Shown in pieces: positions 25,265-32,556 of a stretch of DNA of 50,030 bases. Both the position numbers and the translations under genes were made by a program. Position 1 is the first letter of the stretch. Every line of letters starts with the position of its first letter. Under the pieces are notes generated by a model. That model was not told the origin of the DNA, searched no databases, and saw nothing but the letters and a program-made list of their open reading frames with translations. Source of the DNA: an uncultured Prevotellaceae bacterium (GTDB lineage Bacteria > Bacteroidota > Bacteroidia > Bacteroidales > Bacteroidaceae). The stretch is from the NCBI GenBank assembly GCA_902800585.1, contig CADCEW010000029.1:1-50030 (forward strand). Direction: 5' to 3'.

Positions 25265-26841
25265 GAAGTGAAATGGAACTTGATATGTTTGAAGTCCTCC
25301 TGCGCCATACTTAATACATAACCAGAGTCGGCAAGGAAGACATCACGTCCCTCCTTGTCTTTTGCCATATACTGATACTTGCGCTTCTTGAAGTTCTCGA
25401 GTTCCTTATCATCGTCGCTCTCTATCCAACATGCCTTGTAGAGATGAACGGGTTCCCAACGGCACTTGGCGTTATACTCGTTCTCCAAGCGATACTGGAT
25501 GACCTCAAACTGCAACTGTCCTACGGTACCGATAATCTTACGACCATTGAACTGATTGACAAACAATTGGGCAACACCCTCGTCCATCAACTGATCGATA
25601 CCTTTCTGCAACTGCTTAGACTTCATCGGATCGTCGTTCTCGATATACTTGAAGAGTTCTGGCGAGAACGAGGGCAAACCACGGAAATGCAACTGTTCTC
25701 CCTCCGTCAGCGTATCACCAATCTTGAAGATACCATTGTCTGGCAGACCAACGATGTCACCTGGCCACGCCTCATCGATAGTAGATTTACGCTGTGCCAT
25801 AAACTGTGTGGGTGACGAGAAGCGTAATGTCTTGCCTTGACGCACATGCAGATAGGGTTGATTACGCACAAACTTACCACTGCATACCTTACAGAAAGCG
25901 ATACATGAACGATGATTTGGATCGATATTTGCCGTAATCTTAAAGATAAAACCTGTGAACTTCGGCTCTTCCGGCTTAACCATACGCTCCTCTGCCTTCG
26001 TGTCACGAGGACTTGGGGCTATCTCCACAAAACAGTTCAGCAGTTCCTGCACACCAAAGTTATTCAGCGCAGAACCAAAAAAAACAGGAGCAACTTCAGC
26101 GGAACGATAGGTCTCCACCTCAAAAGCGGGATAGACACCATCTACTAATTCCAAGTCCTCGCGTAACTTGTTCGCGTCGGTTTCTCCGACGCGCTCATCC
26201 AGTTCTTTGCTTTTGAGTTCTACTTCGACCTTCTCTGTCACGCGTTGCTTATCAGGCGTGAATAAATCCAACTTCTGCTCATAGATATTATAAACACCTT
26301 TGAACTTGGCTCCTTGGTTGATTGGCCACGACAAAGGGCGCACCTTGATTTCCAGTTCCTGCTCTAATTCGTCCAACAAGTCGAAGGGGTCACGTCCTTC
26401 ACGGTCCATCTTATTAATAAAAATTATTACAGGCGTATTGCGCATCCTACAGACGTTCATCAGTTTACGTGTCTGTGTCTCCACACCTTTCGCTCCGTCC
26501 ACCACAATAATCGCAGAATCGACGGCTGTCAATGTACGATATGTATCTTCAGCAAAATCCTGGTGTCCAGGGGTATCGAGGATGTTTACCTTATATTCTA
26601 TATCTGAACCGTCTGGCGTATAATCAAACTCCATGACAGAGGTAGACACAGAGATACCACGTTGTTTCTCTATATCCATCCAGTCAGAGGTTGCTGTTTT
26701 CTTGATTTTATTATTCTTGACGGCGCCAGCCACCTGTATTTGTCCTCCAAACAACAGGAACTTCTCCGTCAAGGTTGTCTTACCTGCATCCGGATGACTT
26801 ATAATCGCAAATGTTCTTCTTCTATCTATCTCCTGATTCAT
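25255..26841 (-). CDS. prfC: Peptide chain release factor 3
   Basis: RF3 is the GTPase that removes RF1/RF2 from the ribosome. G1 [19 protein letters not shown]3 DTPGHQDF and G4 [10 protein letters not shown] are intact, followed by the translation-factor domains II and III. At 528 residues it matches the E. coli length. The long G2 region with [20 protein letters not shown] separates it from EF-G and BipA. It overlaps rfbD upstream by four bases, and its final codons and stop lie inside the 9-base repeat preceding tsaC. Confidence 0.95.
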   Translation of the reverse strand: MNQEIDRRRTFAIISHPDAGKTTLTEKFLLFGGQIQVAGAVKNNKIKKTATSDWMDIEKQRGISVSTSVMEFDYTPDGSDIEYKVNILDTPGHQDFAEDTYRTLTAVDSAIIVVDGAKGVETQTRKLMNVCRMRNTPVIIFINKMDREGRDPFDLLDELEQELEIKVRPLSWPINQGAKFKGVYNIYEQKLDLFTPDKQRVTEKVEVELKSKELDERVGETDANKLREDLELVDGVYPAFEVETYRSAEVAPVFFGSALNNFGVQELLNCFVEIAPSPRDTKAEERMVKPEEPKFTGFIFKITANIDPNHRSCIAFCKVCSGKFVRNQPYLHVRQGKTLRFSSPTQFMAQRKSTIDEAWPGDIVGLPDNGIFKIGDTLTEGEQLHFRGLPSFSPELFKYIENDDPMKSKQLQKGIDQLMDEGVAQLFVNQFNGRKIIGTVGQLQFEVIQYRLENEYNAKCRWEPVHLYKACWIESDDDKELENFKKRKYQYMAKDKEGRDVFLADSGYVLSMAQEDFKHIKFHFTSEF

Positions 26842-27686
26842 AGTTTTTCAATACAATCTTTTAATGATTCCTCCCAATAGGGAATCTCAATCCCATACGT
26901 TTTTTTGATCTTCGTCTTGTCTAATACGGAATAATGAGGGCGATGAGCCGGTGTTGGATACTCCGCCGTATGCAACGGACGCACATGACATGTCGTGATA
27001 CCAGCAATACGATGAATCGCCTTGGTAAAGTCATACCATGAGATGACACCCTCGTTAGTGAAATGATAGACGCCAGGGATAATACCCATATTAATGATAG
27101 TCATAATCACTACAGCAAGGTCACGGGCATAGGTCGGTGTACCAATCTGGTCAAAGATGACGCCTAATTCTGGCTTTTCCTTACCCAAACGTATCATCGT
27201 CTTCACAAAGTTATTACCGAAAGTACTATACAACCATGCCGTACGAATAATCACTGTTTTCTTGCAAAACTTAGACACGCCTAACTCTCCTGCCAGTTTT
27301 GTAGAACCATAAACACTGTCAGGACTGGGAGTATCTGATTCCACATATGGTGTATGTTTCGTTCCATCAAAGACATAATCTGTGGATATCTGTATCATCC
27401 AACCACCCCGTTTCTCCACAGCAGCAGCAAGATAAGCAGGGGCAACCATATTCAGCGTAGTACACAACTCTTTATTATCTTCTGCTTTGTCCACAGCGGT
27501 ATAAGCAGCACAATTGACGATACCGTCAATCTTGTTCTCTGCCACAAATTGCTCAACAGCAAGTTGGTTACTAATATCCAGTTCCTGAACATCCGTATTA
27601 AACCACACATGCTGGGGATAATCCTTCTCCAACAACTGTATCTCATTGCCTAACTGTCCGTTACAGCCTGTAATCAAAATATTCAT
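26838..27686 (-). CDS. rfbD: dTDP-4-dehydrorhamnose reductase
   Basis: The last step of dTDP-L-rhamnose synthesis. The N-terminal nucleotide-binding motif is [15 protein letters not shown]; the catalytic Tyr-Lys pair lies in [23 protein letters not shown] and [19 protein letters not shown] are further family blocks. The 282-residue length is normal. It is four bases from the DUF4924 stop and overlaps the prfC start by four bases, so all three should be co-translated. Its pathway partner rfbA is about 10 kb away. Confidence 0.94.
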   Translation of the reverse strand: MNILITGCNGQLGNEIQLLEKDYPQHVWFNTDVQELDISNQLAVEQFVAENKIDGIVNCAAYTAVDKAEDNKELCTTLNMVAPAYLAAAVEKRGGWMIQISTDYVFDGTKHTPYVESDTPSPDSVYGSTKLAGELGVSKFCKKTVIIRTAWLYSTFGNNFVKTMIRLGKEKPELGVIFDQIGTPTYARDLAVVIMTIINMGIIPGVYHFTNEGVISWYDFTKAIHRIAGITTCHVRPLHTAEYPTPAHRPHYSVLDKTKIKKTYGIEIPYWEESLKDCIEKL

Positions 27687-27689
27687 AGT

Positions 27690-28235
27690 CTACTCAAATT
27701 CAAGTGGTTCTTGTTTGTCTTTCAGATAATAATCATTTAACATTCCGACAAAGGTACTAATCTCCTTCACAGCGTGTTGAGTGTCTGGAGAAATCTCTTT
27801 CTTCTGCAGACGGAGCATCATCACACCATAGAGAGAGTTAAAACACGTCTCTATCTCGTTCTCCTCCTTATTGGCACCATGATTGCGCAACTCCACGATA
27901 TAGGGTAACACCTTATAATACTCAGCATTATAGAAAGGGAACTTCGGACTGCTCAACAGTTGGGCATGCAATTCCTGTAACTGCTGCATTACCACCTTAT
28001 TAATTTGTAAATGCCCTTTCTCGCGACATCCTTCCCCGTTCATCATGCGGATGAGGTTTCCAAACCAGTCTGCCTCGTCCTCTTTCTGCTCTTCTGTATA
28101 GTCGAAACGGTCTATATACTCACGGCGTATCCGACTCAGGGAACAATCAAAGGCACGGATGGTGTCTTCCACTTGCCACATATACAATAGATATTCGGCT
28201 ATATTCGTCTTTCGTAACTCCTGTGCAATAAACAT
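27690..28235 (-). CDS. DUF4924 family protein
   Basis: The 181-residue protein opens MFIAQELRKTNIAEYLLYMW followed by QVEDTIRAF, a profile I associate with the Bacteroidetes family DUF4924, typically located beside rfbD and prfC as here. It is all-helical, acidic and cytoplasmic. The function is unknown. The gap to rfbD is three bases and to the LysE-type gene upstream 19 bases. Confidence 0.8.
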   Translation of the reverse strand: MFIAQELRKTNIAEYLLYMWQVEDTIRAFDCSLSRIRREYIDRFDYTEEQKEDEADWFGNLIRMMNGEGCREKGHLQINKVVMQQLQELHAQLLSSPKFPFYNAEYYKVLPYIVELRNHGANKEENEIETCFNSLYGVMMLRLQKKEISPDTQHAVKEISTFVGMLNDYYLKDKQEPLEFE

Positions 28236-28254
28236 AATGATAATGCGCTATACG

Positions 28255-28920
28255 TTAAAAGAATCTGAAAAGATTCGTAACCGTTCCCAACAGGAAAATG
28301 ACAGAGAATATGATTACGACAACACCAATAATCTGATTGATAATCCGGATGCCAGAGTCATTAAATATACCACGAACCTTGTTTACCAACCATGTTAGTC
28401 CGTACCACCACAGTAAAGCACCTCCTACGATACTGGCAAAACCAATTAGCATCTCAAACGGACGATCTGGGATGACAAAGGCAAACTGAGCGAAAAGACC
28501 CATAAACAGGAATATGATTAACGGATTGGAGAAGGTTACAAGAAATGCAGTCCATGTATTATACCACAATGTACCTTTCTGCTGTCCCGACCTATGCATG
28601 TTCTTTGTAGGGTCACTACGCCATGTATAGATTCCAAAAGCAAGCAGCATCACACTTCCTATAATCTGCAGATAAAACTTATTTTGCTCATTATTGATAA
28701 AATCCATCACAAAAGCCATTCCAAAACCCGTGATGCCTGCATAGATGATATCGCTTACTGCCGCTCCGATACCAGTGACAAAACCATACCAGCGTCCTTT
28801 GTTCAACGTACGCTGTACACAAAGAACTCCAACTGGACCCATCGGCGCAGAGGCAACCATACCAATCAGCATGCCTTTCAGCACCAAATCTACTATATTT
28901 ATATGTATTGGAAACGGCAT
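28255..28920 (-). CDS. LysE/RhtB-type transporter
   Basis: Six membrane segments and the N-terminal family pattern GMLIGMVASAPMGPVGVLCVQRTL identify a LysE/RhtB amino-acid exporter-like protein; the exported compound is unknown. I chose the ATG at 28920 (about 221 residues) because the -7 element TACCTTTG lies at 28929-28936 on this strand, inside the longer frame to 28959. Transcription would then start within a few bases of the ATG, giving a very short or absent leader. It heads the operon LysE-DUF4924-rfbD-prfC-tsaC. Confidence 0.85.
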   Translation of the reverse strand: MPFPIHINIVDLVLKGMLIGMVASAPMGPVGVLCVQRTLNKGRWYGFVTGIGAAVSDIIYAGITGFGMAFVMDFINNEQNKFYLQIIGSVMLLAFGIYTWRSDPTKNMHRSGQQKGTLWYNTWTAFLVTFSNPLIIFLFMGLFAQFAFVIPDRPFEMLIGFASIVGGALLWWYGLTWLVNKVRGIFNDSGIRIINQIIGVVVIIFSVIFLLGTVTNLFRFF

Positions 28921-28928
28921 ATCAAGTG

Positions 28929-28936
28929 CAAAGGTA
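28929..28936 (-). promoter_or_regulatory. -7 element of the LysE-prfC operon, very close to the start codon
   Basis: TACCTTTG on the minus strand, only 8 bases from the ATG at 28920, so the transcript is predicted to be leaderless or nearly so. Confidence 0.5.
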
Positions 28937-28995
28937 CTAATAAGTGAGCAAAATTCCAAATTTTATACGAAATAAGACATTTTTCATCCTAAAAC

Positions 28996-29026
28996 TTTGT
29001 CATGTCATTCTTTTTTTATAACTTTG
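28996..29026 (+). promoter_or_regulatory. Promoter of the glucokinase gene
   Basis: TTTG (28996-28999), a 19-base spacer and TAACTTTG (29019-29026), 35 bases before the ATG at 29062. Confidence 0.7.
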
Positions 29027-29061
29027 CATCTAAAGTCAAATAACTATAAAAATTACAGTTT

Positions 29062-30042
29062 ATGAACGACCAGACAAACATTAAGCCATATGTTATTGGC
29101 TTGGATTTAGGAGGAACCAATTCCGTCTTTGGCATTGTTGATGCCCGTGGAGAAATTAAAGCAACGACAGCTATCAAGACTGGCGGCTATGAGAAAGTTG
29201 AGGACTATATCAAGGCTTCGGTAGAGGCATTACAGCCCATTATCGAGCATGTAGGTGGCATTGACAAAATCAAAGCTATGGGTATTGGTGCTCCCAATGG
29301 AAACTATTACAATGGAACGATTGAGTTTGCTCCAAACCTTCCTTGGGCACATGACGGTATCGTACCATTGGGAAAACTGTTTAGTGACGCTCTTGGTATC
29401 CCCGTTGCGTTAACCAACGATGCCAATGCCGCAGCATTAGGCGAGATGGTTTACGGAGTTGCACGTGGCATGAAGAACTTCATTGTTATCACGTTAGGTA
29501 CAGGTGTCGGATCAGGTATTGTCGTCAACGGACAATTGCTTTACGGACACGATGGTTTTGCTGGAGAACTTGGACACGTCATCATGGTTCGTGGAGCTGA
29601 AGGACGTTCTTGTGGTTGTGGACGTTCTGGTTGTTTGGAGGCTTATTGCTCCGCCACAGGTGTTGCCCGCACGGCTCGTGAGTTGCTTGCTAAGACCGAC
29701 CGTCCGTCTATCCTTCGTGAGATGAATCCAGAGGATATCACTTCCTTAGATGTCAGCATCGCTGCAGGCAAAGGTGATGAACTCGCCAAGGAGATTTATG
29801 AGTTCACTGGACATATGCTTGGAGAGGCATGTGCAGATTTCACTGCATTCTCTTCTCCCGAGGCATATATCTTCTTCGGTGGTATGGTGAAGGCAGGTGA
29901 CCTGATTATGGATCCTATCAAGAAGAGTTATGAAGAGCATGTCATGAATATCTTCAAAGGCAAAGCGCAATTCCTGGTTAGTGGACTTGACGGAGCCTCT
30001 GCTGCTGTTCTTGGAGCATCCGCTATCGGCTGGGAAGTATAA
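29062..30042 (+). CDS. ROK-family glucokinase
   Basis: Phosphorylates glucose (or a similar hexose) with ATP. The N-terminal phosphate motif is GLDLGGTNSVFGIVD; the sugar-binding ENDANAAALGE-type block reads LTNDANAAALGEMVYG; the ROK zinc-binding consensus appears as CGCGRSGCLEAYCS, preceded by GELGHVIM with the zinc-ligand His. It has 326 residues and no N-terminal helix-turn-helix, so this is an enzyme, not a ROK repressor. It has its own promoter and a long-stem terminator. Confidence 0.93.
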   Translation: MNDQTNIKPYVIGLDLGGTNSVFGIVDARGEIKATTAIKTGGYEKVEDYIKASVEALQPIIEHVGGIDKIKAMGIGAPNGNYYNGTIEFAPNLPWAHDGIVPLGKLFSDALGIPVALTNDANAAALGEMVYGVARGMKNFIVITLGTGVGSGIVVNGQLLYGHDGFAGELGHVIMVRGAEGRSCGCGRSGCLEAYCSATGVARTARELLAKTDRPSILREMNPEDITSLDVSIAAGKGDELAKEIYEFTGHMLGEACADFTAFSSPEAYIFFGGMVKAGDLIMDPIKKSYEEHVMNIFKGKAQFLVSGLDGASAAVLGASAIGWEV

Positions 30043-30054
30043 CTTTCCTGCATC

Positions 30055-30135
30055 AACTACAGATGAATCATCTACACTGATTCATAAAATATATTTAAAA
30101 AATCGATGTATTTTGATTCATCTGTAGTTTTTTTT
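30055..30135 (+). terminator. Terminator of the glucokinase gene with an alternative inner hairpin
   Basis: AACTACAGATGAATCA (30055-30070) is the exact complement of 30114-30129 (16 bp), followed by T's to 30135. A shorter hairpin, ATGAATCA (30063-30070) with TGATTCAT (30078-30085), uses the same 5' arm and would compete with it. The T run also forms the upstream part of the next promoter. Confidence 0.75.
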
Positions 30136-30136
30136 A

Positions 30137-30144
30137 TACCTTTG
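30137..30144 (+). promoter_or_regulatory. -7 promoter element of the cobalamin riboswitch transcript
   Basis: TACCTTTG starts two bases after the glucokinase terminator T run; transcription would begin near 30150, just before riboswitch stem P1. Confidence 0.65.
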
Positions 30145-30153
30145 TAACCGAAA

Positions 30154-30309
30154 CAAGGTTCGCATAACAGCGATTAAAAGGGAATGTGAGTGAGAATCTC
30201 CAACTGTCCCGCAGCTGTGAGTTCCTTTATAAGTCTCCAAGATGACATCCACTGTCAATAATGATGGGAAGGATTTGGAGAATGGAACAAAGTCAGAAGA
30301 CCTGCCTTG
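30154..30309 (+). promoter_or_regulatory. Cobalamin (B12) riboswitch aptamer without a downstream gene
   Basis: The conserved blocks of the cobalamin riboswitch are visible in order: GGTTCGC then AAAAGGGAATG; GTGAGAATC and CAACTGTCCCGCAGCTGTGA; CCACTGTC with GATGGGAAGG; and the B12 box AAGTCAGAAGACCTGCC near 30290-30306. P1 is CAAGG (30154-30158) with CCTTG (30305-30309). In Bacteroidetes this element normally precedes btuB-like receptors or cobalamin transport and synthesis genes. Here none follows: a terminator at 30440-30466 ends the transcript and the next gene is on the opposite strand. Confidence 0.93.
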
Positions 30310-30439
30310 AAGAAGAAAATGCGGAACACTCTCGATGTAAGGGTGACGAGGCGAAAACGATTAACATTATTATATGAAGTTGATGGAATAATTGCCATCT
30401 AACCGTACGTGTATTATTATATAAGTTTGTTTTATGGGA
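30310..30439 (+). other. Expression-platform region of the orphan riboswitch; only a 5-codon ORF
   Basis: Sequence typical of the stretch after Bacteroidetes B12 aptamers is retained (ATGCGGAACACTCTCG, then GGTGACGAGGCG). The only start in a natural position is ATG at 30374, which reads MKLME and stops at 30389-30391. Either the regulated gene has been deleted leaving its first codons, or the product is the RNA itself. I see no other coding potential before the terminator. Confidence 0.5.
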
Positions 30440-30466
30440 AAGCCCAACCGGGAGGTCGGGCTTTTT
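30440..30466 (+). terminator. Terminator ending the orphan riboswitch transcript
   Basis: AAGCCC (30440-30445) with GGGCTT (30458-30463), plus inner ACC (30447-30449) with GGT (30454-30456), followed by TTTTT. Confidence 0.85.
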
Positions 30467-30471
30467 CTATC

Positions 30472-30503
30472 AAAAGAGGTTGGTGCAGGACGCTACCAAC
30501 CTC
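30472..30503 (-). terminator. Minus-strand terminator facing the riboswitch transcript
   Basis: GAGGTTGGT (30476-30484) and ACCAACCTC (30495-30503) form a 9-bp stem. Read on the minus strand, it is followed by TTTT at 30475-30472. It may end the thioesterase transcript, a small RNA starting near 30557, or both. Confidence 0.65.
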
Positions 30504-30557
30504 ACTTCATAATCATGTATGATAAGACTGTCTGACAATTGCCGACTTATGCTTATC
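30472..30557 (-). ncRNA. Possible minus-strand small RNA between riboswitch and thioesterase
   Basis: A -7 element TATATTTG on the minus strand (30563-30570) predicts a start near 30556, and the terminator above would give an RNA of about 85 nt. It contains CCGA/TCGG and GATAAG/CTTATC complementarity. The -33 position is imperfect (CTTG). No ORF is evident. This may instead be just the 3' untranslated region of the thioesterase gene. Confidence 0.3.
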
Positions 30558-30654
30558 GGGGGCAAATATAGTATTAAATCGCCAAAGTTGCAAGTTTTTT
30601 GCCGACTTTTTTACTTTTACACCTTATTATATATATAAAAAAGAGGATTTTCTG

Positions 30655-31059
30655 TTATTCTGTCACTATTGGTGCAGCCTTACGATAGGCCATACCGGTT
30701 ACATGACAGAGTAAATGTCCGTCCTGATTAGTGATACGCACCTCCACAGCAGGTATCTTATGATGATTAATCACTTCCACCGCTTCTGCGGTCAACACAT
30801 CTCCTTCATGTGCAGAGCCTAAATACATGATATTATTCTGTATTCCAAAAGTGAGTTGTCCCCTACTATTCATCACTGCAGCAAGAGCCAAGTCTGCTAA
30901 TGTAAAGAAGGCACCACCTTGACAAACTCCTCCTCCATTCAAATGTTGATGGGTAACTGTCATGACAGCAACGGCTCTTCCCTCACTCATCTCTGTAATA
31001 CGGCAACCTGCTGCTGCCGCAAAATGATCGTTCTTATTAAGAAATTGTTGAATATCCAT
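30655..31059 (-). CDS. PaaI-type hotdog-fold thioesterase
   Basis: The 134-residue protein shows the PaaI/YbdB hotdog pattern: HQHLNGGGVCQGGAFFTLAD (with the catalytic Asp region), ALAAVMNSRG, and an FGIQNNIMYLGSAHEGDVLTA strand block. Such enzymes hydrolyse acyl-CoA thioesters, often phenylacetyl-CoA pathway derivatives; the substrate here is open. The ATG at 31059 is chosen because TAATTTTG on this strand (31084-31091) would lie within the longer frame to 31182. It is divergent from the trp operon with a 70-base gap between the two -7 boxes. Confidence 0.85.
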   Translation of the reverse strand: MDIQQFLNKNDHFAAAAGCRITEMSEGRAVAVMTVTHQHLNGGGVCQGGAFFTLADLALAAVMNSRGQLTFGIQNNIMYLGSAHEGDVLTAEAVEVINHHKIPAVEVRITNQDGHLLCHVTGMAYRKAAPIVTE

Positions 31060-31083
31060 TACTAATTTATTCCATTTTGCTGA

Positions 31084-31091
31084 CAAAATTA
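31084..31091 (-). promoter_or_regulatory. -7 element of the thioesterase gene
   Basis: TAATTTTG on the minus strand, 25 bases before the ATG at 31059. Confidence 0.55.
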
Positions 31092-31130
31092 CATTTTTTA
31101 TTTCAAATCGTAAAAAAAACTCGAAAAAAG

Positions 31131-31162
31131 TTTGCGAATTAATAGAAATATACGTACTTTTG
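31131..31162 (+). promoter_or_regulatory. Promoter of the trp operon
   Basis: TTTG (31131-31134), a 20-base spacer and TACTTTTG (31155-31162). Transcription would start near 31170, about 25 bases before the leader peptide. Confidence 0.75.
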
Positions 31163-31192
31163 CAACCGAAACATAAAAGCATTATTTATAAT

Positions 31193-31243
31193 ATGACAAG
31201 ATTAATGAATGCATGGTGGTGGCGTAACTCGAGATTAGATTAG
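31193..31243 (+). CDS. Trp operon leader peptide with three consecutive Trp codons
   Basis: An ATG at 31193 opens a 16-residue peptide, MTRLMNAWWWRNSRLD, with TGG TGG TGG at 31214-31222 and TAG at 31241-31243. Three adjacent Trp codons in a short ORF just ahead of an intrinsic terminator and trpB is the hallmark of ribosome-mediated attenuation. It matches the idea of the Bacteroid-trp leader described for Bacteroidetes. Confidence 0.92.
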   Translation: MTRLMNAWWWRNSRLD

Positions 31244-31315
31244 TCGCGAGGTACGAAGCCGTGTGTATTCATAAAGATATCAAGAGGCTCGTCGTTAACG
31301 CGACGAGCCTTTTTT
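31223..31315 (+). promoter_or_regulatory. Trp attenuator: protector, antiterminator and terminator hairpins
   Basis: Three nested pairings are visible. The protector is CGTAaCTCG (31223-31231) with CGAGgTACG (31247-31255), 8 bp with one mismatch, beginning directly after the third Trp codon. The antiterminator is ACGAAGCC (31253-31260) with GGCTCGT (31286-31292), one bulged A. The terminator is AGGCTCGTCG (31285-31294) with CGACGAGCCT (31301-31310), followed by T's. A ribosome stalled at the Trp codons would cover the protector's 5' arm and free the antiterminator strand. A ribosome at the stop codon would cover that strand and let the terminator form. Confidence 0.85.
31285..31315 (+). terminator. 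Terminator hairpin of the trp attenuator
   Basis: Perfect 10-bp GC-rich stem with loop TTAACG and the T run 31310-31315, 33 bases before the trpB ATG. Confidence 0.9.
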
Positions 31316-31347
31316 AGGTCATGAATTAAAACTTAACAATAAATTAT

Positions 31348-32556
31348 ATGAAAAAATCATTTTTAGTTGACGAAAAAGGATTCTACGGAGAGTTTGGAGG
31401 CGCATACGTTCCAGAGATTCTTTATGCAACAGTAAAGAAGTTACAGGAAGAATATCTGCCTATCCTTGAATCAGAAGAATTCAAGAAAGAGTACATGGAA
31501 CTACTGCGTGACTATGTTGGTCGTCCTTCTCCACTCTATTATGCCAAGCGGATGAGTGAGAAATATGGTTGTCATCTCTATCTAAAACGAGAGGATCTGA
31601 ATCATACAGGTGCCCATAAAATCAATAACACTATCGGACAGATCCTGCTTGCCAAGAAGATGGGCAAAAAACGTATCATTGCAGAGACAGGTGCTGGTCA
31701 GCATGGTGTGGCAACGGCAACGGTATGTGCCTTGATGGATATGCCATGTGTCGTCTATCAAGGGGCATTGGACGTAGAGCGTCAGCACGTCAACGTGGAA
31801 CGTATGAAGATGCTGGGTGCAGAAGTTCGCCCTGTTAAGACTGGTAACTGGACTTTGAAAGATGCCACAAACGAGGCCATCCGAGACTGGTGTTGTCATC
31901 CTTCCGATACCTTTTATATTATTGGCAGTACCGTGGGGCCTCATCCCTACCCTGACATGGTAGCACGCTTGCAAAGTATCATCTCTGCAGAAATCAAGGA
32001 ACAGTTACAAGAAAAGATTGGTCGTAACTATCCTGATATTCTGATGGCATGTGTCGGCGGTGGCAGTAATGCAGCTGGCACCATCTATCACTATATCGAT
32101 GATGAGCGTGTAAAGATTATCCTTGCCGAAGCTGGTGGACAAGGTGCCGACACGGGGCATACGGCAGCAACCATTCATGCCGGTCGACTGGGCATCCTGC
32201 ATGGTGCAAAGACCTTGGTCATGCAGACTCCAGACGGACAGATTATTGAAGCGGAGTCTATCTCTGCTGGACTTGATTATCCAGGCATTGGACCGATGCA
32301 TGCCAATCTTGCTTCACAACATCGTGCAACCGTTTATTCCATCAATGATGATGAGGCAGTGAAAGCCGCCTATGAACTCACACGAATGGAAGGTATCATC
32401 CCTGCCTTGGAGAGTGCCCATGCGATTGCTGCATTAAGCAAGATTTCGTTTAAGAAAGACGATGTCGTTGTTCTAACGGTGAGTGGTCGTGGTGACAAAG
32501 ATGTGGAAACTTATCTCAACAACAAACAAATGGCTGGAGAATATGGAGACTTTTAA
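31348..32556 (+). CDS. trpB: Tryptophan synthase beta chain
   Basis: Condenses indole and serine using pyridoxal phosphate. The PLP lysine lies in LNHTGAHKINNTIGQ; ETGAGQHGVATATVCA and the phosphate-binding CVGGGSNAAGTIYHY are intact. It has 402 residues, usual for TrpB1. It is the first structural gene after the attenuator and overlaps trpE by 14 bases. Having trpB first and trpA last is typical of the Bacteroidetes trp operon. Confidence 0.97.
   Translation: MKKSFLVDEKGFYGEFGGAYVPEILYATVKKLQEEYLPILESEEFKKEYMELLRDYVGRPSPLYYAKRMSEKYGCHLYLKREDLNHTGAHKINNTIGQILLAKKMGKKRIIAETGAGQHGVATATVCALMDMPCVVYQGALDVERQHVNVERMKMLGAEVRPVKTGNWTLKDATNEAIRDWCCHPSDTFYIIGSTVGPHPYPDMVARLQSIISAEIKEQLQEKIGRNYPDILMACVGGGSNAAGTIYHYIDDERVKIILAEAGGQGADTGHTAATIHAGRLGILHGAKTLVMQTPDGQIIEAESISAGLDYPGIGPMHANLASQHRATVYSINDDEAVKAAYELTRMEGIIPALESAHAIAALSKISFKKDDVVVLTVSGRGDKDVETYLNNKQMAGEYGDF

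Noticed and set aside
30434-30535. A 33-codon ORF starting at the ATG in the riboswitch transcript's terminator, as the missing B12-regulated gene
   Set aside because: Its first codons are the terminator hairpin and T run, it crosses the opposing terminator, and its product has no recognisable features.
30539-30608. TTGCCGACTT direct repeat (30539-30548 and 30599-30608) as attachment-site remnants
   Set aside because: Only 10 bases, 60 bases apart, with no mobile gene between them; chance is adequate.
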